Part shown: piece after piece, positions 52,178-64,000 of the stretch
How positions within the stretch are numbered: the stretch's first letter is position 1
Layout of the letters: every line of letters starts with the position of its first letter
NCBI GenBank assembly: GCA_000231825.2
Contig: JH720300.1
Span: forward strand, 1,241,928 to 1,305,927
From: Tetrahymena elliotti 4EA
Lineage: Eukaryota; Ciliophora; Oligohymenophorea; Hymenostomatida; Tetrahymenidae
DNA length: 64,000 nucleotides
Direction of reading: 5' to 3'
Position numbers and translations under genes: made by a program
The notes under the pieces: generated by a model
Seen by the model: the letters and a program-made list of their open reading frames with translations, nothing else
Databases searched by the model: none
What the model was told of the DNA's origin: nothing

Positions 52178-55100
52178 TCAAATTTAATCCTAAACAGGTT
52201 ACTCATTTAGAATTTAGAAAGATTTGTTTTCTAATAGCTAGTTATTAAAAGAGGTACTACTTTGTGGAGTATTTTTAAACATTTTAAATGTAACTCTATG
52301 ATTTATTTACTTTACTTTGCTTTATTATATTATATCCTCAAAATTTAAGTTTTGGTTAATTGATTTTTCATTTTAGTTATTATCTGATTTACTATCTTTT
52401 TATTACTTTCTTTAAGCCAAATAATCTTTTATTTTTTATATCAAAATAGGAATCATTTTTATCAACTTAAAAATTGATATAACAGGACCGAGAAGGAGGG
52501 TCATGACAAATATAGCAATTAGTGATAAGCTTATTGAATTTATAATCTCTAAAATAGTTTCTTTTTTCTATGGGTTTTCAAAAAGATTATCAGTTTAAAT
52601 TCCTAAAGTAAATAATAAGGTAAATATAATCAACCAAAGTAGGTATTCAGCAATTATTTAAATATTATCTAATAGGTTTTTAGAAGGTCTGTAAAATAAA
52701 GATAAGGCAAAGAGTATAAATTAGATTATAACACAACTAAGAGTTTGAATTTTATATGATTTGTAAAATATTATTATAAAAACAGGGATTAATAGATTTT
52801 CAGTTATCATTTAAATTTGTTTGAAATTTCTGGTAATTTAATTTTGTTCAATCTTTTCATTTAAAAGTAGTTCAAAAAATTGTTATTAACTAGTCTTCGG
52901 TGTATCTTTCAAGCAGTTTTTAGTAAAATTAGATTACTTATTTAATATTAATGAGTAAATAATGATTGTAGCTATAAAATATAATCCAAATATTATTATG
53001 AATAGAATTTTACATCCAAAGTAGGATATTTCAAACTTGCTATCAACAAAGTTTATAATTTATAGAGATATGGCAAAAAATATGATTTAGCACATTAAAT
53101 CATTAAAAATGCTAATAGAGTTCAAAGAAATCATTTGATAATATCCTATGATTTTTTATTTGTTTGATGGTTCAGTTGCTAAGTTTGGTACATTCAATTA
53201 AGAATAATTAGATTTAATGAATATCAAAGGGAGACTAAATAATGAGCATATTAGTATTAATGCAAAGACTCCACCAGCATTATATATTATACTTGTTTGG
53301 CCTACTTTTTTGCTTAAAATTTAGCTCTCTAGACTTTATTTAGATTCTTAAAAAAATAGATTGCTTAAAAAGTTAATATTTTAAAGCTTATTTAATGGGT
53401 TTTATCCAACAATAGATTGCATAAATTGGAACAGTAATTCATTGTAAGTAATATCAATCATAAAAATAAAATTTATCTTTTAAATTGTTAGAAATTGCTT
53501 AGAAAAGTTGATTCCAGGAGAACTAACTGCTAATATTGCAGAACCAACAACTACTTTTTGCATTTGTTAATAGGTAGTACTGTTACTTGTTTAGTATGTT
53601 TCTTGAATTTCTGTAACTTTAATTAATGTACATTCAGATGTACTTGAATTTTGTTCATACTTTTCTTCACATTTTAAGCATTTTCTTGACTGATTATCAC
53701 AATTAGAGCAACCTTTATAGCAATAATCAATAATACATTATGAGTTTTTGAAGTAATATCCTTCTACACAGATACATTATGAAGTTTAACTTTATGAGTT
53801 TGATCTTATAAAATGATTATTAGTATCACAAGAAATACAACTAGAGAAAGAGTTATCTGCACAAGTTAAACAAGTTGGATCACATTTTAAGCAAGTAGTT
53901 AGGTCACTACTTTAGTAATATCCCTTATCACAATTGCATGAAGAGGATTAAGATTATAGATCTAATCTAAATAAATGTTTATTATTATCACAAGATAGAC
54001 ATCCATTTAAATATCCATTAATACAAGTCAAGCATGAAGGATAGCATTAAGAACATTAACTATTCCCTGAGTAGTAAAAGTTAGAAGGGCATTTACAGAC
54101 TCCATCTTTCAATTCTGCATTTTTATCCTTGCACGATATGCTAAAAACTAAAAGTTAAGATTTTATATTGCATAAAAAAATTTTACCAATTATCTGAATT
54201 TGGTCCATTACAAACTAAGCAAGTCTCATCACATTTGTAGCATACCTCCTTATTAGCATCATCTTAAAATCCACTTTAGCATTGACAAATATTTGAAGTT
54301 TCTATTGGCTATCTATTAGAATTTTAAAGGCAGGAGGTACATGAAGTATTAGAAATACATGTTCGACAAAAATAAGGACATTTATTACAACCTGATTTAG
54401 GATCTTAATAATAACCTGTTTTACATCTACAAAAAAAATCAGATGCATAATTTTCGCATGAGCAAGCAGATTGATCACTTATGTCTTTACATAATGATCC
54501 ACAAAGATTTTAACTACAATTTTTAGAACCATACTCTAGATTAGCAATGTCTAAAAATTTTTTTTAACAAATGATATTTATAAATTTTATTTTTCAAATA
54601 ATTTAAAAAAATAAATAATTATCGGCATAATTTATCTGCTTTTGATAAAATTAGTTAAATATCTTAAAAAATTCAACTCTCCTTTAAGAAAATAGGCTTG
54701 TTAAATATTTTTTGTTACAAAATCTAGTTTTAAAGTGTTGTTTATACCGATATTTAAATCATGCTAATCAGATACATCTTATTTAGCAAATTTAATATGC
54801 TATAACAATTCAATTTCTTTTTATTTTTATTTAGGGTGTGGTAAAAATTCAAAAAAAAAAAGTTGAATATTATTTTTTATTAACAAATTAATTAATTTAT
54901 AAATTAAGCACAAGAAAATAATTAACTCAGTTTCTCCTAAATATCACTCTCCCACTCTCCTTACTGATTAAATGTTTCCAAAATTATTAATATCTTTCTA
55001 AATTTATATTCGTAAATCGGAATAAATTAGAAACATTTTTTGATGAAAATTCATTTATTTAATCTTAATAAATTTAAGAGAAAAAAACTTACAGGCCTTA

Positions 55101-57057
55101 TTAGAAATTTTCTAAAATTTAAACAGCATTTACAAAAGAAAAATATTAAATATTAATAGTTTTTTCTGAATATTTTTAAAGAAATAATTAGAAATTATCT
55201 TTTTTTTTAAGTTAAATAAAAATATTTAAACTAAAAAAACAAATCAATAATTTTTTGCAATTAGAGTTTAAATCAAATGTTAATATTAATCATACATATT
55301 TTGCATGAAAATTTAAAAAAATAAATAAAAGTGAGAAATTATGGTATTTATAAATGAATTAAGGAGATAAGAATTAGAATAGCTTAGATTTAAAAAAATC
55401 AATTTTAAGTAAATAGGATTTAATCAAAAAGTTGAATGAATTAAATGAATTTTACACAACATGACATATTCATTAAATGGGTTTGTGAATGCAATCATTA
55501 AAGTATCCTATATAATTAATAAATTTTTAGATTATATCCTTAGATAAAAATCTTACAGGTACTGTAGATAGCAAATGACTTTCTATTTGATAAGATATTT
55601 TGATTGGATAATCAAATGGGTTAAAAGCTATTTAATTTATTATTATTTAATATTAAACTATAATTTTTTTAACAACAAATATTTTACAAAATATCTAATC
55701 TTATTATTAGATGACAATTAACTAATTTGCTTAAAAATAATTTTTGATAGGAATACTATCTTTTGTTTCTATTGAAATAATCATTTCAAAAAATATTTAG
55801 CTTTCAAGCTTCACCTGATAAATTTCTAAAGTGTTTTCAAATCTTATAGAAAGCTAATTTTAATTGAGTGGCTTTTAATAAATATTATTTTAAAATTTAA
55901 ATATTTAAAGTCAATAATTTTTACTTGTAGCCAAATAAAGCTAATTGGAATCTAGAATAAACCACCTGGTAGTTTATTTTATACCTCTCCTTTAGATCCT
56001 TGAATTTCTAAAAAAATAAATTTGATTTAAAGTTTAGATTAATTTAACTAAACTTACAGTAAAAGTGAGTCTAGCTACACAAAGCTAAAGTATTTATGTT
56101 CTTTATTTTTAGAGATAAAATTATGAGCTATAAAAATATATTTATTTTACATCTGAATGCCAAATTCCTTAAATTAATTTAGAACATTATGAATCTAAGG
56201 TAACTTCAATCAAATCATAGTTTTTATCTAAGTCTATAAATATTGAAATTGTATTTGGTATTTATTCTAATTAAAACTTACAATAAACATGATCTTAGTC
56301 TTATTCAAGAGTTAAAACAGCTAAGTACTATTAATATTGAATAAAAAAATAAGAAAATATGCTAAACTTAATAAGTTTTATTTAAAATTATTTTAAATAA
56401 ACTGCCTTTTTAGAAATTCTGGAAATTCATGTAAATATAATCTAATAAAAAAGTACAAAATTCTATACCTTTTAAGAATCAATTAAGCTAAGATTCTATA
56501 TATTATTTTTAAGAAGAGTCTATTTAGTTGATAGATCTATAGAATTTAACTCATAGGTATAGCCTGCCACTTTTATAATAAGTAATTATAAATAAAATAA
56601 TTTATTATATTATCTTACGTTTGAAGTAGTAATTGTTATTATCACTTTTATCTTAATAAACAACTAAGAAGTTGGTCTTTAAATCATTCTATAACATTAA
56701 AAATGATCAAAAGTTTTTGGCGAAAAAAAGAAAAAAAGAAAATTTACTCTAGAAAGGTAAATCAATTATTGGCATAGTTAATTGGGCATATTAGTAATGG
56801 AGCTTTCGCTGTCCAAATTAATATAATATTATACTATTATTTGTACATTTAAAATTTAAATACTTATTATGTTGGAATAAATAACCTTCAAATTTTTCAT
56901 CTTATTCTAAACAAAAAGCAGCGTATTCGTGATTAAGTATCATCACAGATTGAACTTTATTCTTAAAACCAATTGTAGAAATTATTTTAATATCTTAACT
57001 TATGCTTCTGTTAATGAAAATTAAAGCTAATATTATTGTGATTTTAAACTTTATCAT
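52178..57057 (-). CDS. Cys-rich multi-pass membrane protein with propeller-like N-terminus (family B, many introns)
   Basis: ATG 57057 opens a signal peptide (KFKITIILALIFINRSIS) and a first strand typical of repeat ectodomains (VQSVMILNHEYAAFCL). The 3' part is firm: exon 54550-54187, intron 54141-54186, last exon 54140-52178 to TGA 52178-52180. It encodes Cys-rich units (CKTGYYQDPKSGCNKC, CLTCINGYLNGCLSC) and a membrane module (SPGINFSKQFLTIQKINF, AGGVFALILICSLFSLPLIF, ITRNFKQIQMITENLLIPVF). A small exon 55507-55456 (DTLMIAFTNPFNEYVML) fits by phase to 54550, leaving a long 905-nt intron that may hide more. Another intron, 56008-56056, is likely; the remaining upstream splices are unresolved. 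The closest relative is the gene at 57864-62597. Surface-receptor role is inference. Confidence 0.75.
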
Positions 57058-57863
57058 TTGTGTTTTTAAGGTAGCCTATATTGAATATTATTTACTTTAT
57101 AATTAACTTTGTTTCAGTATTATTATTCTTTTTATTAAGATTTTTTTTATCCGTGTTTTAAACAATAGGTTATTTGTATTAAGCATAAAGATTAATTTAA
57201 TGAATAAAAAAATTCAAAAATTGAGATATTTACAAAGTTGGTTTTATGATTAGTTTTCTAATTAATTTTTATGAGTTTTCTATACTAATTTGTAATCATT
57301 GCTTATTGGAAGACACAAGATATCTTAAATATTTACCACTAATTTGAGTCTATCTATCTTCTTAATTCAATGGTAGTTATTATGAAACATTACTTCAAAA
57401 AATGATATGTATTAATCAAATATACACTATTAGCATGATTTATTACTAATTTATTTATTATCAAAAATAATTAATTACATGATATAATTAAAAGTAACTA
57501 TCATAATTTTAAATAAAATTTAAATAATAAATGTGTTCTCCTAAAAGTATTAAATTAAAAATAAAATCAAAATTTGTTGATTTAAAATCATTTTTTATTT
57601 AGAAGTTTAAAATTTTTAACAATAAAATCTCAATTAAAATAACTGACTTTCACAAATTTAATAAAAATGTAAAAAAAAAAAAATGAAATGATTATTTAAA
57701 AATAAATATATTTTAAACCGTTAATTGAAATACTTATTATTTTGAGAGTATTGTAGAAAATACAAAAATATGGGACAATTTAAATTTATCTTTTTTAAAT
57801 AAATTAATTAATAAATAGATTTTTTTAATTTATTTTTAAATAATATCTGAAGATTTTTTAGAA
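57058..57863. other. spacer between two family B genes
   Basis: About 800 nt: the promoter side of the 52178-57057 gene and the 3' flank of the next. A+T-rich, no feature recognised. Confidence 0.55.
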
Positions 57864-60800
57864 TCACTTTTTTTAGTTACTTTTTTGATTTTCCTATTTT
57901 TATTCTTAAATTGGTTGTTGGATTGAGTTAAATTTACTATGAGTTTCTATTTCTTATTTTCTATAAATTTCTACTTACTTATTTAGCCTAATTTTTTTTA
58001 CTTGATTAATGGAAGGCTAGTTACTAAAAATAGAAAAAGAATTTGATTGAAGCTGTCTAATTGATTTATATTGCTCTAGCATTTGCTACTTGTGTAATGT
58101 TGATCTATCCCAAAGTTTTGAAGTATTTCTTAGGGTAAAATCGTAAAGGCTTACATTATCATAATTTGAGATATTATTTTGATCTTGAGGTTATTTTTTT
58201 GAAAATATTTATTTTATTTTAACACAAATTTCTTTAATTGAAGATTTTAATTCCTTTCTTTGTATAATCAGTTATGCTATTAAATAAATAGGATTAAGTA
58301 ATAATATTATAATACAACAGCCAACTCCTACCCAGCTTAAAGTAGTAAAAATTTAGAGATCAGTGTTACTCATTTAATTTAAATCAGGAATTAACTCAAT
58401 CTTATAAGCAATAAAAAGAATTGTGGCATATAGAATTATCCAGCAACACTAATCTAACATCAGAAATAGATTATCAATGAAATATTTCATAGGAATTGTG
58501 ACAGCTGTGAGTATAAATAGTAAAACATAAAAACCCAAACAGAGAGATAACTATATTTTTGAGTCAAATCCTACAAATATTATAAAAATAGGAATCAAAA
58601 TGTTTTCAATAGTAATCTGTGTGAGCTTATAATTCCTCCTAAAGAAAGTATTCCCTTTTTAGTTTAAATTTACATTAGAATAAATCTATTGCTCTATTTT
58701 TTCTGTGCTGTGTAGGATCCCATCTTGCTCATAATTTACAATCGAATTAACAATTAAAGTAGTTTTGCCTAAAATAAAGAATATATATATTCCTACAATT
58801 GTTAAAAGTATTAGCTTCGGAATAAAATAATTGTCTGAAAGAGGATTAAATTTTATGAAAGCTGAAATTTACAAAAAGACAGAGAAAAATAAGATCAAGC
58901 TCAGCACTTAGTGAATTAATACTAGTAAGTAAGGATAATAATCTTCACTAACATTTTTTATTATTTTTGTAGAGGTAGACCTAATTTCTTCTGCATTCAA
59001 TATAGTTGTATTTTTCTTATATTATACAATGAATGGAAGAGATATTAACCAAAAAATTATTATAATTACTACACAACCACCACTATTTTTAAGAATGCTG
59101 TCACTTACATCTTCTTACTTGAATTAATCACTAATATAAACAGGATCATCATTGTTTTTTATAATATATTTATCTATTATATTAAACTTGTATAGACTAG
59201 TAATAGGCGATGAACCTCCAAAAATTAAAAAAAATTCATGTAACAATTAAGGATAGGAAATATTTATTAAAAGCATAAAGTTAAATTTCTATAGCAGCAG
59301 AAGTTGAGTTGCTATACTTGAGTTTGGTTGAAATGAAGATAGCAAAATAGATCCTGCAACAGTTGAACCTACAGATGTATATACAGTCGTTTATGTACTA
59401 TTGGAAACTTGTTTCACAGTCTCTTTAGGAATAGTTGAAGGTATTACTTATACACATTAATTATTCTTACTAAGCTCAAAATTTTGTTTGCATTATATGC
59501 AATATTTTTAGTCTTTGCATTTTAAACAATTTGATATACATTTTAAGCATAATCTACTTTTTTCTTATTAAAAATAGCCCTCCTAACAAATGCAATTGCT
59601 ACCTTAAATAATTTTTAATGGATCACTACATGAAAGACAGTTATTGCTTGAAATAGAACATTTTTTGCACTATTCATCACATTTCGAGCAAAGACTATTT
59701 GTTCCCACTTAAAAATATCCATCTTAGCAATCACAATTTCCATTCTGAGTATTTAATTTTCTGTTCAAATTCGGAAGACAAACTTTACACTTTAAAGGCT
59801 GGAAATTATCACAAATTTAGCAATTATCAGCACACTTTTTGCAAACTTAATTATTATCAACAGAAAAATATCCCTAATTACAAATGCATTAATAATTCTA
59901 AGATAAATTTCTATTTTAATTTTAAATGCAAGATAAACAACTCTGTGGCCCAGATCCAGAGCATGTTTAGCATGTTTAATCACATTAAACACATAAGCCA
60001 CCTTACTCATAGTAACCATCTTTGCAAATGCAAGTACTTGATAAATGGTCAATAACTCTATTTAAGCTAATATCACATGTAAGGCAGTTATCACTTTAAT
60101 TGCCATTGCAAGTTAGACAGGACTCATCACAAGGTTAGCAAATAAAAGAAGAATCTTCATAAAATCTTTGATTACACTAACATACTTTAGTATTAGAAAT
60201 TTAAACTAATGTCCTATTAGATAGGCAGGTTAAACTTAATTTATATGATTAAATAAAAATTGAGTTTGTTAAATAATATTTCAAAAAAAATTTTTTTTTG
60301 CAGTCTTTTTATTTTACAACCCCCTTCTACTCATTTTTCAAAGTTTGCGAAGATCAAAAAACAAATAATTTAATTGTAATGTTTCAAAATAAAAAAATTG
60401 TGAAATTAAATTTAGAAAGTATCATCAAGTTTGTAAAATTTACCATGCTTGTGGGTTTTAGGGTTAAGAACATGTATCACAAGTTGATGAACACTTTGAT
60501 GAAACACATTTTATTTAAGGAGGTTAGTATTCTTGATAACCATCTATGCAAATACATTTATTTGAAGCATCTAATTTTCTAAATGAATTTGGATCACAGG
60601 TAACACAATTAGTTGAAGAAGATGAACAAGTCAAGCAAGTTTAATCACATTTTTAGCAATTTGTAATTCCAGTATCATAGTAACCATCTTAACAAGTGCA
60701 AGAATTATTATCATTTCTAAAGCTATCTTTTGGACAAGATAAACATGAAACCTATCCATTTGTAACTTAAGAGCAATTTTAGCAAAAATATGGACACTAT

Positions 60801-62597
60801 TTACACACTAAATTGCCATCATTAAAGTAACCTTATAAGCATTAACAATTATTATCTATATTATATCTATTATTTCTTCCAGGTTGACAACTATCACATT
60901 AACTAATAGATTTAGAGCAAGATTGGCAATAATATAAACACATAACACAAAAATTTAACGCACTATTCCACATGAATCCTGTTTGGCAAAATAATTAGTT
61001 GTATTACCATACTATTTTAAAATATTCATTAATAACTTTATGAAAAATTAATAACTGTACCATAAAGGGAAGTCTAATCAGAGTAAACGAGATATTAATG
61101 ATCCTAAATAGAATATTTAAAAAATTTAAATAATTTTTTTAAATTTTTGTAATATACTTACTGGTGATGTTGACATATTTTAAATTAAGAAAGATTCAGG
61201 TATGACAGTTCTTTAAATAAGAGTGTTATCATTTAAAATTTCATAAACTTTCAAAAATAGTAATAAATATTTTTAATATCTTAAATTCTAAATTTACAAT
61301 AGACATTTTATCTTTGAGAATCAATATAAAACAATCTCCATTATGAAATCAGAACTTGATAAGGTATTGAGCTAAGCTATGAAGCTTACAATCTTTGTAC
61401 TAAGCCTAAACTATAGTTACAAATAGTAACTACATTATCCTCAACTAAGATAAAATTTTGGACAGAAGAATCCCCAACTGACTAATTGAGAGAAAAAATT
61501 AGTAGTGAATTAATTAAAAAAAATAATTTTTGAATACTCCTCCTAATTTCAGTATTTGTATATATTATGTGCCTCCTGTAATTGGTTAATCTATTTTTAC
61601 ATCTGTTCCAGTAGTGAATAATACATTTTATGTTTATTACCATTCTTAAATTAAATAATTGTAAAATTACTAAATACTCTACGAATCAAAAAAATATACC
61701 AATAAATTAGTTTCCACATAGAGCTAAAAATGTTTAGGTTTGCTATTTCATTTAGTAATAAATTATAGTAAAAAATATACACTTTTTAGAGATAGTGAAT
61801 TAATTACTTTGAAAGATATTAATCCATTAAATTAATTCGTACATCCAATTAATGAAAGAGCTTTAACAGAAGAATATACCCCTATGATAATTCATTTTAT
61901 TTTTTAATAATCATTAGAAATTCATTTTAAATTTACAGAATATTAAGTTATTTTTCTTAATCGTTACTACCTTTAAGTTAAATTAAGAAAAATTTTTATA
62001 TTAATTTATAATTGAGTTTTATATTTTTACATTATCTTAACCAGAAAGAACTACTAAGGCTAGAATGGAACTATCATTGAAAGCTACCTAGTAGTATGGT
62101 TAAAATTTATCAAATAGCAAACCAATGAACTTTCCATCTTTTTTTGCAAAATTAGTTTTATCAACAAAAAGAAAAAACTTATTAAAATATTACTTTACAA
62201 AAAGCTATTATTAGGATCTTGAACACCATAAACATAAAAATCCTAATTGATAAGATATATTAAAAAATGATAAGAATATAACTAAACACTACTTTCAATA
62301 AAATACCTAATAATAGAACGCACTTGAGCATTTAGCTTGATTTATCTCCATCTTATTTGCAGAAATTTGATAAGCTTATTAAGACATAATTATTAATATG
62401 GAACTCTTTAATTATATTTTACTAATTAGCTTTTGGTCAGAATTAACAACTATCAAATAGTCAGCTGAATAAAATGTCAACATGGTTATCTGAGAAATTG
62501 AAGAAGAAAAATTAATTCGAGGAGTAGAACATATTAAGTTAGAAATTAGAAGATTAATTGTCAAACAGAAGAGTAGTTTTTAACTTCTACAAACCAT
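57864..62597 (-). CDS. Cys-rich multi-pass membrane protein with propeller-like ectodomain (family B)
   Basis: ATG 62597 begins a signal peptide (KLLFCLTINLLISNLIC). The ectodomain has repeat-blade text (FIGLLFDKFQPYYQVAFND, DHQYLVYSDQTSLYVWQ), suggestive of a WD40/quinoprotein-like propeller. Supported introns: 61248-61297, 61104-61161, 61012-61060 and 60235-60443 (209 nt, long for this window). Splices between 61300 and 62450 are only partly resolved. About ten Cys-rich units follow (CLSCPKDSFRNDNNSCTCQDGY; CKDGYYEQGGLCVQC), each close to 50-55 residues. Then comes the membrane module (VAGSILLSSFQPNSSIATQL, SDNYFIPKLILLTIVGIYIFF, ITIENILIPIFIIF, LSWVGVGCCIIILLLNPIYL) and a basic, Gln-rich tail to TGA 57864-57866. 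Likely a large surface protein; the ligand is unknown. Confidence 0.8.
60235..60443 (-). other. 209-nt intron in the family B gene
   Basis: The donor G|GTAAATTTTAC follows the codon remnant TG and the acceptor ATTAAG precedes T, so the join makes a Cys codon that restores the Cys spacing (ACLTC). It is about four times longer than other introns here and holds a patch that is less A+T-rich (AGTAGAAGGGGGTTG). A short plus-strand ORF overlapping it is chance. Confidence 0.7.
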
Positions 62598-63079
62598 TTT
62601 ATAAAAAGACAAATTAATTAGTATAGTGATAATTCAGAAAATTTATTGATTTACTATTTTTTTACAAATTTAATGTTAGTAATGATTAATTACCAATTTA
62701 TAAAAAATATTCTTTAAGAGATGGTTAAAGAATGCTTTTCAAACATTAAATAGATTGATTACATTTTTTAATTATTAATAATATTAAATATAATATTCCT
62801 TATTCACTTATTCATTTCAACTCATTTTCATGTTGATAAAATCCATAAAAACAAAATAACATTACAAAATAAAAATTTATACACTTTTTTCAATTTCGCT
62901 GATGAAAAAGTATATCGAATTTAATGGACTTAATTTTTGGAGTCACTTTCGGAATAAATATACATACTTAAAAAAATATTAATCGTTCTAATAAAATAAT
63001 AAAAAATATCTATTTATTAAAGTAAACATTAAATTTTTACAAATATTGTATTTTATTCAAATTTCACAAACATTAAAAT
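62598..63079. other. spacer between two family B genes
   Basis: About 480 nt; promoter side of the 57864-62597 gene. A+T-rich, nothing recognised. Confidence 0.6.
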
Positions 63080-64000
63080 TCATTTTTTAGAGAAAAGCTC
63101 AATTTATCTCTTCTCACTGATGGTATGTTTCAAAGTAAGGTTTAAAGGACTATTTTTGGTAGTTAAAAATTAATTATTCCTTAAATGGCATTCTTAAATT
63201 TAAGATTTTTAAGCTTAAAAAATGTTCAATCCAGAAGAAGAGGAGAATTGATTTTTTTATGAATTATATATATTAAATTTTTTTTAGTTTATTAGATTGT
63301 AAGATAAATTCTTTGCATGTATAGATAAGCTATCATCGGATATACTATTATCAGTTATTTCTTATTTCTTTTACAGTTTCTATTTACAAAAAAAATTATG
63401 TATCTTTTATTTTATCAAACCCCTTTTAACAAATAGATCAATTAGCATAGAAATAGGATTTAAAATCAAGATAAATAAACAGCATCCCATAACTATCCAG
63501 CTTAGTTTAGTCAAAAATTAAATATCAGCAAGTGGAACTTCTTGAAAGCTTTCTAATTAGGAAACTCTATTCCCAATAAAATAAATAGATAAAAGTATAC
63601 CTACCCACACAATTTATTCAATGATGAGGAAAAAATTCTACATAGATGTTTTCAAAGGTCTTAAAAATAAAGATATAAGCAGTAAGATAGCCTAGACAGA
63701 TATACAGCTATATATCTAAGTTTTGAAAGTTGATTCTGTTAATGTAATTATCAATGGAAATAATATATTTTCAAAGGCAATATAAATTAATTAAAAATTT
63801 CTGGCTAATTTTGTTTAGAATTTGGTTTCTTAATTGAATTATTCATAGATCAAAATTTCTAAACTTTTTTAGTTATAATACATATTTTCTGACTAGTAAT
63901 TATTTTGGTTGTTTATTAACTTATAAATTTTGAATAGGAATATTAAAAGATATACAAATACTATTAAAGCAATTGCCAATTTAACTTAGATATGATCAAA
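63080..64000 (-). CDS. C-terminal part of a third family B membrane protein, 5' part beyond window
   Basis: The frame runs from the window end to TGA 63080-63082. It matches the membrane module of the previous gene: ARNFQLIYIAFENILFPLII, a helix pair (CISVQAILLLISLFLRP; VWVGILLSIYFIGN), then LTKLSWIVMGCCLFILILNP at the position of LSWVGVGCCIIILLLNP. A hydrophilic tail of about 110 residues rich in Lys, Asn and Ser ends the protein. Roughly 300 residues are seen. The Cys-rich region and ectodomain should lie past base 64000. Same strand and spacing as the neighbours, so the tandem array continues. Confidence 0.8.

Noticed and set aside
59699..60582. ORFs on both strands at 59.7-60.6 kb
   Set aside because: Reading the minus strand with TAR as Gln gives one continuous Cys-rich frame plus a 209-nt intron; the short ORFs are out-of-frame fragments or intronic.
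57864..62597. Splitting the large family B gene into two genes
   Set aside because: Frame and phase continue from the ectodomain through the Cys-rich units to the membrane module, the same order as in the paralogue at 52178-57057.
1..64000. Transposons, CRISPR arrays, rRNA or telomeric/chromosome-breakage repeats
   Set aside because: None recognised: no transposase or reverse-transcriptase motifs, no regularly spaced repeats outside coding units, and no G4T2 telomeric runs.

Overview
The window reads as a macronuclear-type chromosome segment of a hymenostome ciliate, most like Tetrahymena. By eye it is about four-fifths A+T. Every convincing gene stays open only if TAA and TAG are read as glutamine and TGA is the sole stop. 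Introns are mostly 44-60 nt, with GTAAAN donors and (T)TAG or AAAG acceptors. Standard-code ORF finding therefore shreds nearly every gene. The models below were rebuilt by hand by reading TAR as Gln, joining exons by phase and comparing paralogues. A 100-N gap lies at 30186-30285.

Layout. (1) 1-14428, plus strand: three tandem copies of a large single-pass membrane protein of unknown function (copy 1 truncated by the window edge, copy 2 with a one-base frameshift, copy 3 intact at 1511 aa). (2) 14748-16322, plus: a 524-aa multi-pass membrane protein. (3) 16906-21380, minus: two tandem proteins with the order TerD (degenerate) - TerD (canonical) - C2. (4) 23036-23926, minus: an aldo/keto reductase. 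(5) 25097-40071, minus: three paralogous cysteine-rich, multi-pass membrane proteins; the 25-28 kb copy is broken, the other two (1188 and 1191 aa) are intact. (6) 42178-46395, minus: an unknown 856-aa protein with five exons and a small REEP/DP1/Yop1-family ER-shaping protein in three exons. (7) 48051-49013, plus: a DUF1295 / steroid-reductase-like membrane enzyme. (8) 49626-50592, minus: a papain-family protease pseudogene with its catalytic residues damaged. (9) 52178-64000, minus: three more cysteine-rich membrane proteins whose N-termini look like beta-propeller ectodomains, the last cut by the window end.

The dominant theme is local tandem duplication of surface-type proteins. Signal peptide, ectodomain, Cys-rich repeats and a shared multi-pass C-terminal module are recombined in different orders, and some copies have decayed. 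The most unusual items are the TerD-TerD-C2 pair and the mosaic Cys-rich membrane-protein array. I saw no tRNA or rRNA gene, transposon, CRISPR array or bacterial-type operon.
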